Shown: in pieces, positions 7,646 through 16,925 of the stretch
Layout of the letters: each line of letters starts with the position of its first letter
How positions within the stretch are numbered: position 1 is the first letter of the stretch
Assembly: GCA_028869385.1 (NCBI GenBank)
Contig: JAGWSR010000124.1
Coordinates: 1 to 32,994 of the forward strand
Length of the DNA stretch: 32,994 nt
Reading direction: 5' to 3'
Origin: a bacterium
GTDB lineage: Bacteria > Vulcanimicrobiota > Vulcanimicrobiia > Vulcanimicrobiales > Vulcanimicrobiaceae
Translations under genes and position numbers: made by a program
Notes under the pieces: generated by a model
What the model saw: the letters and a program-made list of their open reading frames with translations, nothing else
Database searches by the model: none
What the model was told of the DNA's origin: nothing

Positions 7646-9998
7646 TCGCCGGCCTTCAACACGGCGAGGACGTCGAGCCGTCGAAGATCGCGCGAGAGCA
7701 GCGCCGAAGAGCCGAGCGCGCTCGCGGCAACGAAGAGTGCCGCAAAGGCATATGTCGCCGTAGAAACGACGACAGGGATTCGATAGGTCTCCGTCTCGTA
7801 CGCGGGAGCGAGTACGACGCAGAGCGCGTAGCCGAGCGCGCAGCCGAGCGGGACGGCCACGAGGGCCGGAACGCCAAGTTCTCCGAAGACGATTCCGGCG
7901 ATCTCGCGTCGCGTAGCGCCGAGGATGCGCAGCGTCGAGAGATCGCGCGCACGCTCGGAGAGGGAGATCCGGCCCGCGTCGTACATCACGCCGCACGCGA
8001 TCGAGGCCGCGAAGCCGAGCAGAAACGCAATCGAGATTCCCATTGTCTCGGCGATCGTTCGCTCGAACTGCTGCATCATCGAAGCGCGGTACCCGATTCC
8101 GGCGACCGCGGGCAATGCCTTCACACGGCGATCGAAGGCGTCGATGCGTGCGGGATCCACGGCGAGGAGCGCGCCCGAGATCGTGCCGCCTTCGTCGAGC
8201 AACCGATGCAGTGCATCGAGATTCATGTACGCATTGAGTCCGAGAACGTCGTCGACGACTCCCGAAACGACGAGTTCACGCGTCCGCGGGCGTCCCTCGA
8301 GAATGCGCGCTTCGATGCGATCCCCAGGTCGCACGCCGAGAATCTCGGCGAGCTTTGCACTCAGCAAGAGACCGGCGCGCGGGATTCTCCGTACGCGAAG
8401 CGTGCGATCCACCACGTGCGCGAGCGAGCCGGAATCCGGAAACCCGAGGATCGCGACGCGACGCGAATGCGTACCGCGCGAGAGCCGCGCTCCGATCGAA
8501 CGATAGACCTCGATCTCGCGCACCCCAGGCAACGATGCGAGTTCGAAGCGCGCGCGATTTCCGAGCGGGCGTACGAAGGCCAGGTTCACGTCCTCCCGCT
8601 GGACCATGCGAAATTGTACGTCGATCATGTAGGCGACGGCATCGGCACCGAAACGGCCGACGACGATCATCGCCACGGAGAACGCGACCGCGAGCGTCGT
8701 TCCGATCGCCGCACCGGAGCGGCGTTCTAGATCGCGCGCGACCATGCGAACGACGAGTGGGAGCCGTACGATCGCAGCCACGCGATCGAGCGCTGTCGGC
8801 CGATAGGTGGGCGGCGACGGCGGCCGCATCGCCTGCGCCGGCGCGAGCGCGGCGACGCGAGCGAGCGCGAGCGCCGCTCCGGCGAGCGTGGCGAGCGAGG
8901 CGATCGCGACGGCGAACGCGATCGCGCGTGCGTCGAGCCGATATGCGAGAAACGGAAAGTGAAAGAAGTGCGCGTAGAGCGCGGTCAAGCGCCAACCCAG
9001 CCAGGCACCCGCGAGCGTCCCGAACGCCGCGCCGAGCGCAACTACGAGGAGAACGAGCTTCGCGTAGTGCGCGAGGAGTGACGCATTGGCGTAGCCGAGC
9101 GCCTTGAGCACCGCGATCTGACTTCGCTGCGTGGCTACCAGGCGCGAGACCGCGATGTCGAGCAAAAACGCCGCGATGGCGAGAAAGATCGCCGGAATGA
9201 AGATCGCCTGAACCCGGAGTTGGCCGATCTCGTCCGAGAGAAATCGGTTGGAAACCTGATCGTGGGCGGCATAGGCTCCCGACGAACCGTATGGCGCGAG
9301 CAGCCGGTCGAGCGAGGCGATGACCGCGTCGACGTTCGCGGCGCGCGTATCCACCACGACGTCGTTGAAGGCATCGGTGAGGTCGAACGCGGCACCGAGC
9401 GTCTTGCGCCCGAGCCAAAGGACGCCGAAATGGCGATTGTCCGGCCAGATGTCGGTTGCGCCGCGAATCTCGTAGACGTACTCCGGCGATAGGCCGATGC
9501 CCACGATGCGAAAGCGATGGTAGCGCCTATTGATGACCGCCGCGATCCATTCGCCCACGCGCAGGCCGTTCGCCTGCGCGAACGCCTCGCTTGCAACGGC
9601 CTCGTCGGCGGACTCGGGCCGCGGCAACCGCCCGTCGCGCAGATACAGGTCGTTGATACCGGGCGTATTGCGCGTGGGGATCGAGACGAGCCTCGCGGTC
9701 ACCGCATCGGTGCGCCCCGGAAGATCCAGAGATACGTCGGAGACGACGCGCGTTTGGACCGCACGGACGCCGGGAATCGCCGCGATTCTCGACTCCAGAC
9801 TCTGCGGAGCTCGCGAGAGCGTCGCGAAGATCGCGGCGAAGCGAAACCGCTCGTAGTATTGCTCCTGCGTGAGGCGCAACGAATCGTACACGCTCTGCAT
9901 CGCCACAAAGGCCGCGATTCCGCACGCGACGATGAGGACGATCGCTGCGAGCGAGCCACGCCAAGCGACGATGTCGCGAAGCAGCTTTCGATCGAGCA

Positions 9999-10005
<7 letters not shown>
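7642..10005 (-). CDS. ABC transporter permease, FtsX/MacB-like
   Basis: The ATG at 10005 lies 5 bp after GGAG and overlaps the ATPase gene by 7 bp, giving 787 residues. The layout is two repeats of FtsX type. There is an N-terminal transmembrane helix ([19 protein letters not shown]), a large periplasmic domain (about 60-270), and a three-helix FtsX block containing [21 protein letters not shown] second anchor (about 445-465), a second periplasmic domain and a C-terminal FtsX block with [18 protein letters not shown] follow. The doubled FtsX arrangement is usual for large permeases that act with one LolD-type ATPase. The cargo is unknown. The adaptor gene overlaps its 3' end by 4 bp. Confidence 0.92.
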
Positions 10006-10751
<746 letters not shown>

Positions 10752-11194
10752 CGGCGACGTCGTCTAAGAACACCTTGACCGTCCGCTCCGCGATGAGATG
10801 ACCGATCGTCGCGTCGAACGCCGCGCCGACGAGGCGCCCGAGCGGCGGTTCGTACGTACCGTCCAGTTCGAGGTAGCAGCAACTCGGATCGTCCTCGGCC
10901 CACAGGATCATGTGGCCCTGAAAGTCGGGCAACGGCCCGTCGTCGGAGGCACGCCAGTCGATGGCGTACACCTCGTTGAGATTCTGCTCGTCGCGGCGCC
11001 GTTCGACGTGGATCTCGACCTGATGCTCCAGATCCACGTCGAGTGGGAGCCCGAAATCTTCGAGCGAGACGCGCAGCGGCCAACGAATCGTTCCCCGTGC
11101 GTCGCGGCGGCTCTCGAAGACCGCGGGCAGAGCGGTTTCGGCGTGCGATAGGGTACAGTCGAGCGCCACGGTGGCCCGCACTCGTTCCATGCTC

Positions 11195-11202
11195 TCCTCC
11201 TT
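11195..11202 (-). promoter_or_regulatory. Strong ribosome binding site for YEPP-motif gene 1
   Basis: AAGGAGGA on the minus strand, 4 bp before the ATG at 11190. It decides that start over the upstream in-frame ATG at 11241. Confidence 0.75.
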
Positions 11203-11252
11203 CGTGCTGGTCGAGAGCGTACCGCGGCCGCTACCTCGCATGAAGAAGAGCC

Positions 11253-11269
11253 GTGGAAGATGCTTTCAC
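11253..11269. promoter_or_regulatory. 17-bp inverted repeat, possible operator
   Basis: GTGGAAG-ATG-CTTTCAC: the arms match at six of seven positions. It lies in the 149-bp gap between YEPP-motif gene 1 (minus) and the Fur-family gene (plus), 62 bp and 70 bp from their starts, a natural place for an operator controlling both. No consensus Fur box is visible; the assignment to the adjacent Fur protein is inference. Confidence 0.4.
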
Positions 11270-11339
11270 TATCTCTTCCCCGCGCGCGTCTAGACTGCCG
11301 GAAACACCACCCACGACGACAGGATGGAACCACCGAGCA

Positions 11340-11759
11340 ATGACCGCACTCCTCGACGAGACCCGACTCTCGAAGAACCACCGCCTCGTGTACGAGATCG
11401 TTCAAGAGCAGGGCTATGGGCGTCACCTCCCGATGTCGGAGCTCTACGAACTCGCGCGCACGCGCCGCCCCGGTATCGGGTTCACCACGGTCTATCGCGC
11501 GCTCACGCGCCTGCGCGATCTCGGGATGGTCTCGGAGATCACGCTGCCCGGCGCCGACAGCGCCTACTACGAGGCGGCGGGGCCGGAGCATGCCCACTTT
11601 CGCTGCACCGAATGCGGCACGATCGACAACGTGAAGTTCTCGCTCCCGAGCGATCTCTCGACGCGCGTCGCGAGCGACCTCGGCGCCCACGTCACCGATT
11701 CGGTCGTTACCTTGCTCGGGCGCTGCCGCGCCTGCAGCACGGCGAGCGTTGCCATCTGA
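11340..11759 (+). CDS. Fur family metalloregulator
   Basis: The 139-residue protein has the Fur fold. A winged helix carries GIGFTTVYRALTRLRDLGMV (46-65). The dimerisation domain carries EHAHFRCTECGTI, with His84, His86, Cys89 and Cys92, and a second Cys pair CRAC (129, 132). The four cysteines would form the structural zinc site. The His pair and acidic residues are consistent with a regulatory metal, but Fur, PerR and Zur cannot be told apart from this. I chose the ATG at 11340; a GTG at 11253 would add an unlikely 29-residue leader that covers the inverted repeat. The next gene begins 10 bp after its stop. Confidence 0.93.
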   Translation: MTALLDETRLSKNHRLVYEIVQEQGYGRHLPMSELYELARTRRPGIGFTTVYRALTRLRDLGMVSEITLPGADSAYYEAAGPEHAHFRCTECGTIDNVKFSLPSDLSTRVASDLGAHVTDSVVTLLGRCRACSTASVAI

Positions 11760-11769
11760 AGGCGCCCGC

Positions 11770-12261
11770 ATGACCACCCTGCTCCAACGGTACTACCTGC
11801 ACTGCCCGTACGCGCGAGCGCGCACGCAGCTCGACCGCGTGCTTCGCGACCTCGCCGAGTCGGGCGAGACGCAGGTCATCCGTCTGCGCGTTCCGATCAA
11901 TCTCGAAGGATCGAAGACGACGGGGCTGCACAAAGATGTGGTGGTGCAGTACGGACAGGGTACCGATCCGCTGCACTTCGACCAGCCCTGGACGGTGCGC
12001 TGGACTCCGCACGAGGGCGGCCCGTATCCCGACTTCGACGGCACGTTGACCGTACGCGCCGATGAAGATTTCAACGCCTGCGTGCTCGAACTGCAAGGCC
12101 GTTACGAACCGCCCTTCGGCTTCGTCGGTGCCGCGTTCGACACCGTCCTCGGTTCGCGCATCGCGTCGGCGACCGCCCGCGAGTTCTTGCGCCGCATCGG
12201 ACGCGACATCGAGGCTCGTTACCATCGCGAAGAGCACGAGAAAGGTCACCGCGTCTCGTGA
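11770..12261 (+). CDS. YEPP-motif protein 2, possibly SRPBCC-like fold
   Basis: The function is not recognised. The 163-residue soluble protein starts with TTLLQRYYLHCPYARA and carries PDFDGTLTV, then LELQGRYEPPFG, then GAAFDTVLGSRIA, and a C-terminal helix ending in ARYHREEHE. It aligns along its length with the products of the genes at 10717 and 12258. It lies 10 bp after the Fur-family gene and overlaps the next gene by 4 bp (GTGA), so the three are one operon and this family is probably under the control of that regulator. Confidence 0.75.
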   Translation: MTTLLQRYYLHCPYARARTQLDRVLRDLAESGETQVIRLRVPINLEGSKTTGLHKDVVVQYGQGTDPLHFDQPWTVRWTPHEGGPYPDFDGTLTVRADEDFNACVLELQGRYEPPFGFVGAAFDTVLGSRIASATAREFLRRIGRDIEARYHREEHEKGHRVS

Positions 12262-12761
12262 GCAAGCAAAAGATCGAACTCTACGTGCCGCTGCACGTAT
12301 CCGCGGCGGCGGCACGCGACATCGCGATGCAGGTGCTCGACGCCGTCGCCAAACGACGTGCTCCCTACGAGCACGTGATGCTGACCGCGGGACTGCGGGA
12401 ACTCCACGTGCCGATGAGCGGCGTGGTGAGCGTACCGGTCAACGCGTCGGTCGATCCCCACCCGCTGCGCTGGGAGTGCGGCATCGTGCTCGAGGCCGAA
12501 AACAATCGTACGCTCTTTCCGCGCTTCGACGGCACGATCACGGTGACGCCGAACGGCACGGCCGAGGCCGAACTCTGGATGCAGGGTGCCTACGAGCCGC
12601 CCCTCGGCGCAATCGGAGCCGGAGCCGACGCCGCGCTGCTGCACGGAGCCGCGGAGGGAAGCCTACGCGCGTTCCTCACCTGGCTCGCGAGCGAGGTGCG
12701 TCGCCTGGTGGAAGAGCGCGAGCGCGAGACGATGCGCGCCGCGCGACAGACGCACTTCTAA
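12258..12761 (+). CDS. YEPP-motif protein 3, possibly SRPBCC-like fold
   Basis: The function is not recognised. The GTG at 12258 overlaps the previous stop and gives 167 residues. It keeps the family pattern PRFDGTITV, LWMQGAYEPPLG, GAGADAAL and a terminal helix (FLTWLASEVRRLVEERERE), but is the most divergent of the three: it lacks the GAAFD form of the last block. No signal peptide or membrane helix is seen. The stop overlaps the stop of the convergent kinase-like gene by 3 bp. Confidence 0.72.
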   Translation: MSKQKIELYVPLHVSAAAARDIAMQVLDAVAKRRAPYEHVMLTAGLRELHVPMSGVVSVPVNASVDPHPLRWECGIVLEAENNRTLFPRFDGTITVTPNGTAEAELWMQGAYEPPLGAIGAGADAALLHGAAEGSLRAFLTWLASEVRRLVEERERETMRAARQTHF

Positions 12762-13444
12762 TCCGCGACGAGCGGCAAGCGAATCTTCATCATCCGTTGC
12801 AGCGCTCCGACGCCGCCGCTCGATGCGTCGCGAATGGCGACCGCGAGTTGGTTGTCGCCGTGATGCACGGCGATCTCGACCGAACCGTGCGGCGGCGCAT
12901 AGCGCACCGCATCGATCACCGCTTTGCGTACCATGCGATGGACCTGGTTGGCATCGCCGCGGTGACTCCCGCCCTGCGAGGCACGATCGAAGAGCACGCG
13001 TACGCCCTTCGTGCTCGCGAGCCCGGCGATCGCCGCAATGTTTGCGTCGATGATCTCCGCGAGCGCGACCTCTTCGCCGCCGACGTCGTGGATGTCGTTG
13101 CGCGCGGGAACGCGACGCAATTCATCGAGGAGCGCGCCGACCGAGCGCAGCGATCGGAGCACGGCCTCCAACCGCTGCGGCGTTGCGTCGACGACGCGGT
13201 CGGCCATGCCCTCAAGGTTCGCTTGCGCGATCGAGAGCGCGTTGCCGATCTCGTGCCGCGTCACCGCGACCGCGCGCGAACGCGCCTGTTCGCGCTGCTC
13301 GAGCTCGCACACGAGCAGAAAGAGGCGACCCGCGACGGCGTCGTCGAGCGGCTCCAGAAGGCGCTTGGCTTCGTCGTACTCTTGCATCATCGCGAGGTCG
13401 AGCGCGTGCAGAACCGCGTCGCGGTCGCCGTTGCGCTCGCTCAC
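12758..13444 (-). CDS. Histidine-kinase-like protein with a reduced ATPase domain
   Basis: This 228-residue cytoplasmic protein has no sensor or membrane segment. A short N-terminal helical part (1-45) is followed by a HisKA-like hairpin with an H-box TRHEIGNALSIAQANLEGM (phosphoacceptor candidate His64). The last part resembles an HATPase domain: VRKAVIDAVRYAPPHGSVE stands where the N-box would be, but the key Asn is absent. AIRDASSGGVGALQ looks like the G1 and G2 boxes run together with the ATP lid missing. It may therefore act as a phosphotransferase or phosphatase rather than a kinase, like ChpT. The GTG start overlaps the stop of the OmpR-type regulator gene, its obvious partner. Confidence 0.7.
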   Translation of the reverse strand: MSERNGDRDAVLHALDLAMMQEYDEAKRLLEPLDDAVAGRLFLLVCELEQREQARSRAVAVTRHEIGNALSIAQANLEGMADRVVDATPQRLEAVLRSLRSVGALLDELRRVPARNDIHDVGGEEVALAEIIDANIAAIAGLASTKGVRVLFDRASQGGSHRGDANQVHRMVRKAVIDAVRYAPPHGSVEIAVHHGDNQLAVAIRDASSGGVGALQRMMKIRLPLVAD

Positions 13445-14157
13445 GGCTTCTTCATCTTGTAGCCCACGCCGTACACGGTGAGCACGTACTCGGGCTCCTG
13501 CGGACTCGGTTCGATCTTCTTGCGCAGGTTGTTGATGTGGCGATCGAGCGTACGCTCGAAGATCGAGCCGTCGTCGTGCAAGCGGTCGAGCAACTGCGCG
13601 CGCGTGAAGACCTGGCCCGGATGCTCTCCGAGGACGGTCAGGATGCGAAACTCCGAAGGCGTGAGGGTGACGCCCTTACCGCCGATGCGTACTTCGTGCG
13701 CGCCGAGATCGATCTCGAGTTCGCCGATGCGCAAGCGCGCCCCGGCCTCGCTCGCCCCGTTCCCGGCCGCGCCGGCGGCGCGACGCATGACGGCCCGGAC
13801 GCGCGCGACGACCTCGCGCGCCGAGAACGGCTTCGTAATGTAATCGTCGGCGCCGAGCTCGAGCCCGACGATGCGGTCGACCTCCTCGGCACGCGCCGTC
13901 AGCATGATGACCGGCACGCCGCGCTCTTGGACGGAGCGCAGAATGTCCAGGCCGCTGCCGTCGGGCAGGGTGATATCGAGGATCATCAGGTCGGGAAGTC
14001 CCGCTTCGAGCTCCGCGAGTGCCCCGGCAACCGACTCGCGCACGGCCGTTGCAAACCCCTCGCGCTCCAAGTACGCGCTCAGAACCTCGCCGATCTGCGG
14101 TTCGTCGTCCACGATCACGATGCGCTTCACCCCACGAGGCTTAGGGATGCTTCGCAC
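13441..14157 (-). CDS. OmpR/PhoB-type response regulator
   Basis: The 238-residue protein has a receiver domain (about 11-125) with the acidic pair VDDE, the phosphoacceptor Asp in MILDITLPDGSG, the Thr/Ser in IMLTARAEE and Lys in DDYITKPF. A winged-helix DNA-binding domain (about 140-235) follows, with LTPSEFRILTVLGEHPG and TLDRHINNLRKKI. All switch residues are present. The GTG at 14157 has a nearby AAGG; a GTG at 14130 is an alternative start. It is divergent from the oxidase operon, with a 90-bp gap holding an inverted repeat, so it may control the oxidase genes. Confidence 0.94.
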   Translation of the reverse strand: MRSIPKPRGVKRIVIVDDEPQIGEVLSAYLEREGFATAVRESVAGALAELEAGLPDLMILDITLPDGSGLDILRSVQERGVPVIMLTARAEEVDRIVGLELGADDYITKPFSAREVVARVRAVMRRAAGAAGNGASEAGARLRIGELEIDLGAHEVRIGGKGVTLTPSEFRILTVLGEHPGQVFTRAQLLDRLHDDGSIFERTLDRHINNLRKKIEPSPQEPEYVLTVYGVGYKMKKP

Positions 14158-14198
14158 CGGTACCTTCGCACGATGTTCCCAAACGCTTCACGCGGGGA

Positions 14199-14220
14199 AG
14201 CTAGCCTGGCATCGCTAGCT
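14199..14220. promoter_or_regulatory. Inverted repeat in the RR/oxidase intergenic region
   Basis: AGCTAGC and GCTAGCT are perfect 7-bp arms separated by 8 bp (14199-14205, 14214-14220). The site is 42 bp upstream of the first gene of the response regulator and 28 bp upstream of the oxidase subunit IIa start. It may be an operator for the divergent regulator or a 5' leader hairpin. No convincing -10/-35 pair was found here. Confidence 0.4.
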
Positions 14221-14247
14221 CTTGCTCTTTCTGGAGGTACTCTGTCG

Positions 14248-14373
14248 GTGAGCGACCGCGATGGCGATCACGAAATACCGCTCCCGGGGACACTCACGTT
14301 CGTCCTCGTGATGGGCGCGTGCTTCGTGATCGGCTGGTTCATTCTCTATTTCACGATGCTCGGGCGGTGGTGA
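14248..14373 (+). CDS. Cytochrome c oxidase subunit IIa-like small protein
   Basis: This is a 41-residue single-helix protein, easily missed. After a short acidic leader it has IPLPGTLTFVLVMGACFVIG and a hydrophobic run to the end (FILYFTMLGRW). Size, one membrane helix and position just before subunit II match subunit IIa (CbaD) of Thermus-type ba3 oxidase. The GTG start at 14248 follows GGAGG by about 11 bp. It ends 2 bp before the ATG of subunit II. Confidence 0.78.
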   Translation: MSDRDGDHEIPLPGTLTFVLVMGACFVIGWFILYFTMLGRW

Positions 14374-14375
14374 GC

Positions 14376-14843
14376 ATGCACGTTCACCGCTACGAACGCA
14401 TTTGGATCGCCTTCGGGGTGATCATGCTCGTCGTCTTTCTCTCCGCGATCGCCTTCGCGTCGGTCGCGGACAACATCAATCCGCCCTCCGGCATGCAAAC
14501 GATCGACCCGACCAAGGTCGCGCAGACGCCCCCCTTCGACCACCCGGGTCTGCGCAAGATCGGCGATGGACGCTACGAGGCCTACTACGTCGCCCAAGTC
14601 TTTCAATTCACCCCGAGTGACCTCAAGATTCCGGTCAACAGCACGGTCTCGTTCTATGTGACGAGTCCCGACGTCGTGCACGGCTTCTTCATTCCGAACA
14701 CCGACGTCAACATGATGGTGATTCCCGGTTGGGTCAACACCTCGACGCACACGTTCACCAAGCGAGGAACCTACTTGCTGATCTGTCACGAATACTGCGG
14801 CATCGGACATCAGAACATGTTCGGAAAGATCGAGGTGCAATGA
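14376..14843 (+). CDS. Cytochrome c oxidase subunit II, ba3 type (CuA)
   Basis: The 155-residue protein has one N-terminal membrane helix (about 8-28) and a periplasmic cupredoxin domain. The CuA site is complete: His102 (SPDVVHGFF), Cys137, Cys141, His145 and Met148 in CHEYCGIGHQNM. It is much shorter than the aa3-type subunit II and has only one helix, as in the B-family (ba3) enzymes. It accepts electrons from cytochrome c. I start at the ATG at 14376; GTG codons two and three codons upstream overlap the preceding gene. Its stop overlaps the start of subunit I. Confidence 0.93.
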   Translation: MHVHRYERIWIAFGVIMLVVFLSAIAFASVADNINPPSGMQTIDPTKVAQTPPFDHPGLRKIGDGRYEAYYVAQVFQFTPSDLKIPVNSTVSFYVTSPDVVHGFFIPNTDVNMMVIPGWVNTSTHTFTKRGTYLLICHEYCGIGHQNMFGKIEVQ

Positions 14844-16486
14844 CGATGTCACTCGCTGCAGAACGCTCGCTTCGGGCCGAGAATCGTCTCGTCATCGCGC
14901 ACGTGTACGCCGGGACCGTGGCGTTCGTGCTCGGCGCGCTCTTTGGACTGCTCCAAGCCTTCTCGCGCGCCGATGCGATATCGGCGCCGCCGTGGTTCGA
15001 CTACTATCGCATCCTCACCACGCACGGCGTGCTGATGGCGCTGGTCTTCACGACCTTCTTCATCACCGGACTCTCCACGTTCGTGACCTATCGCTCGATC
15101 CCGCGCGAGCGTTCGCTCGCGCTCGGATGGATCGGATGGGTCGTTATGCTCGTCGGCACGTTGATGGCGGCATACGAGATCCTCGCCGGAAACGCCACGG
15201 TGCTCTACACGTTCTACGCACCGCTCAAAGCCAGTCCGTGGTTCTACATCGGCGCCGCGCTGCTCGTCGTCGGCACGTGGGTCGTGGCGACGGATATCTT
15301 CGCGAACGTCATTTGGTGGCGGCGCAATCACCGCGGTGAGAAGCTTCCGCTGCCGGCCTTCTGCGCGGCGACCACGTTTTTGATGTGGTGGATCGCGACG
15401 CTCGGCGTCGCGACCGAGGTGCTCGTCTTTCTCGTCCCGTGGTCGTTCGGCTGGACGAGCGGCATCAACGTGATGCTCTCGCGCCTGCTCTTCTGGTACT
15501 TCGGGCATCCGCTCGTGTACTTCTGGATCATGGGTGCGTACATCGCCTGGTACAACATCGTACCGACGTACTACAAGGGCAAGCTCTTCTCCGACTCGCT
15601 CACGCGTCTGACGTTCATCATGCTGCTCCTGCTCTCGACGCCGGTCGGCATCCACCATCAGTTCATGGAGCCCGGCATCGCGGATCGCTGGAAGATGCTG
15701 CACACCGTCCTCACGTACGGCGTCGCGGTTCCGTCGTTCCTCACGGCGTTCGCGATCTTCGCGTCGTTCGAACTGAAGGCGCGCACGCTCGGCAAGTTCG
15801 GCTTCTGGGCCACGGCACGCTCGTTGCCGTGGGACAACCCCGCCTTCGCGGCGACCGGATACGCGATGCTGCTCTTCATCCTCGGCGGCTTCGGCGGCCT
15901 GGTGAACGCGTCGTACAACATGGACATGCTCGTGCACAACACGATCTGGATCGTCGGTCACTTCCACGTCACCGTGGGCGGACCGGCGGCGCTCACGTTC
16001 CTCGGAACCGCGTACTGGATGATCCCCAAACTCACCGGTCGCGAGCTGTGGTCGAAGAGCTGGGCGCTCTGGCAGGCGCGCTTGTGGTTCGTCGGCATGC
16101 TCGTGATGTCGATGGCGATGCATCTCGTCGGACTGCTCGGCGAACCGCGTCGTACGGCGAGCGTGGATTACCTCGGAACGGGCATCGCGCAGACGTGGGC
16201 TCCGTACAACCTGATGGCCGCGGCGGGCGGCACGATTCTCTTCGTGAGCGCGATGATGTTCGCGGTGGTCGCGATCGGCACGCTCGTCGCCAATCGCAAA
16301 ACGCAGCCGATGGACGCCGAGTTCTCCGAGCCCTCGGAAATCTCGGGGCCGACGCCGCGCTCGCTCGACACCATCTGGCGTTGGGGCGTCGTCGCCCTCG
16401 TGCTCGCGCTGCTCGCATACGCCGGTCCGCTGGCGGAACTCATCCATAATCCGGGGTATCTCGCCCCGGGCATGAGGACGTGGTGA
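14840..16486 (+). CDS. Cytochrome c oxidase subunit I, ba3 type
   Basis: This 548-residue integral membrane protein has about 13 helices. The heme-copper ligands are all present. His62 (ILTTHGVLM) and His376 bind the low-spin heme, and His374 (VGHFHVTVG) the high-spin heme. His223, His272 and His273 bind CuB, and Tyr227 in GHPLVYF is the cross-linked tyrosine. This makes it a functional terminal oxidase that reduces oxygen to water and pumps protons. Its B-family (ba3) type usually has high oxygen affinity. The ATG at 14840 overlaps the previous stop by 4 bp. The Usp gene starts 1 bp after its stop. No heme-synthesis or assembly genes are in the window. Confidence 0.95.
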   Translation: MTMSLAAERSLRAENRLVIAHVYAGTVAFVLGALFGLLQAFSRADAISAPPWFDYYRILTTHGVLMALVFTTFFITGLSTFVTYRSIPRERSLALGWIGWVVMLVGTLMAAYEILAGNATVLYTFYAPLKASPWFYIGAALLVVGTWVVATDIFANVIWWRRNHRGEKLPLPAFCAATTFLMWWIATLGVATEVLVFLVPWSFGWTSGINVMLSRLLFWYFGHPLVYFWIMGAYIAWYNIVPTYYKGKLFSDSLTRLTFIMLLLLSTPVGIHHQFMEPGIADRWKMLHTVLTYGVAVPSFLTAFAIFASFELKARTLGKFGFWATARSLPWDNPAFAATGYAMLLFILGGFGGLVNASYNMDMLVHNTIWIVGHFHVTVGGPAALTFLGTAYWMIPKLTGRELWSKSWALWQARLWFVGMLVMSMAMHLVGLLGEPRRTASVDYLGTGIAQTWAPYNLMAAAGGTILFVSAMMFAVVAIGTLVANRKTQPMDAEFSEPSEISGPTPRSLDTIWRWGVVALVLALLAYAGPLAELIHNPGYLAPGMRTW

Positions 16487-16487
16487 T

Positions 16488-16922
16488 ATGTTCGATTCGA
16501 TACTCGTCGCGGTCGATGCATCGGAGGCGGCTCAAGCCGCCCTCCGGCACGCCTGCGATCTCGCCAAGGCCGGAAACGCCAAGGTCACACTCGTGAACGT
16601 CGTGGACGTCTCGAAATTGCTCGCGGTGGCGGGCTATGAGACGCCCTATCCCGTGGATGCGATCGAGATCATGCGTAAAGACGGCCGCCAGATTCTCGAC
16701 GATGCGACCGCGATCTGTCGCGACTACGGCATCGTTCCCGCCACACAGAGCGGCGAGGGAGACGCCGTCGAGGAGATTCTCGACAGCGCGCAGCGCACCC
16801 ACGCGGATCTGATCGTGCTCGGAACGCACGGCCGCAAGGGACTCTCGCGCCTCTTCATCGGCAGCGTCGCGGAGGGCGTGCTCCGACGCGCCGACGTTCC
16901 CGTGCTCGTCGTGCGGCAGTAG
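16488..16922 (+). CDS. Universal stress protein, UspA family
   Basis: The 144-residue single-domain Usp begins with FDSILVAVDASEAAQAALRH and carries the ATP-binding signature GTHGRKGLSRLFIGSVAE, so it should bind nucleotide. It sits 1 bp after the oxidase subunit I stop and is the last gene of that operon. It is a paralogue of the protein encoded at 3384-3824. Linkage to a terminal oxidase suggests a role in respiratory or low-oxygen stress (inference). Confidence 0.94.
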   Translation: MFDSILVAVDASEAAQAALRHACDLAKAGNAKVTLVNVVDVSKLLAVAGYETPYPVDAIEIMRKDGRQILDDATAICRDYGIVPATQSGEGDAVEEILDSAQRTHADLIVLGTHGRKGLSRLFIGSVAEGVLRRADVPVLVVRQ

Positions 16923-16925
16923 CCG

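Noticed and set aside
7646-7996. In-frame N-terminal extension of the HlyD-type protein
   Set aside because: It lies wholly inside the permease gene, is Arg-rich, and the ATG at 7645 starts directly before a signal anchor.
14849-16447. 532-codon minus-strand frame opposite oxidase subunit I
   Set aside because: The plus strand has all heme and copper ligands of subunit I; the minus product is His/Arg/Glu-rich noise.
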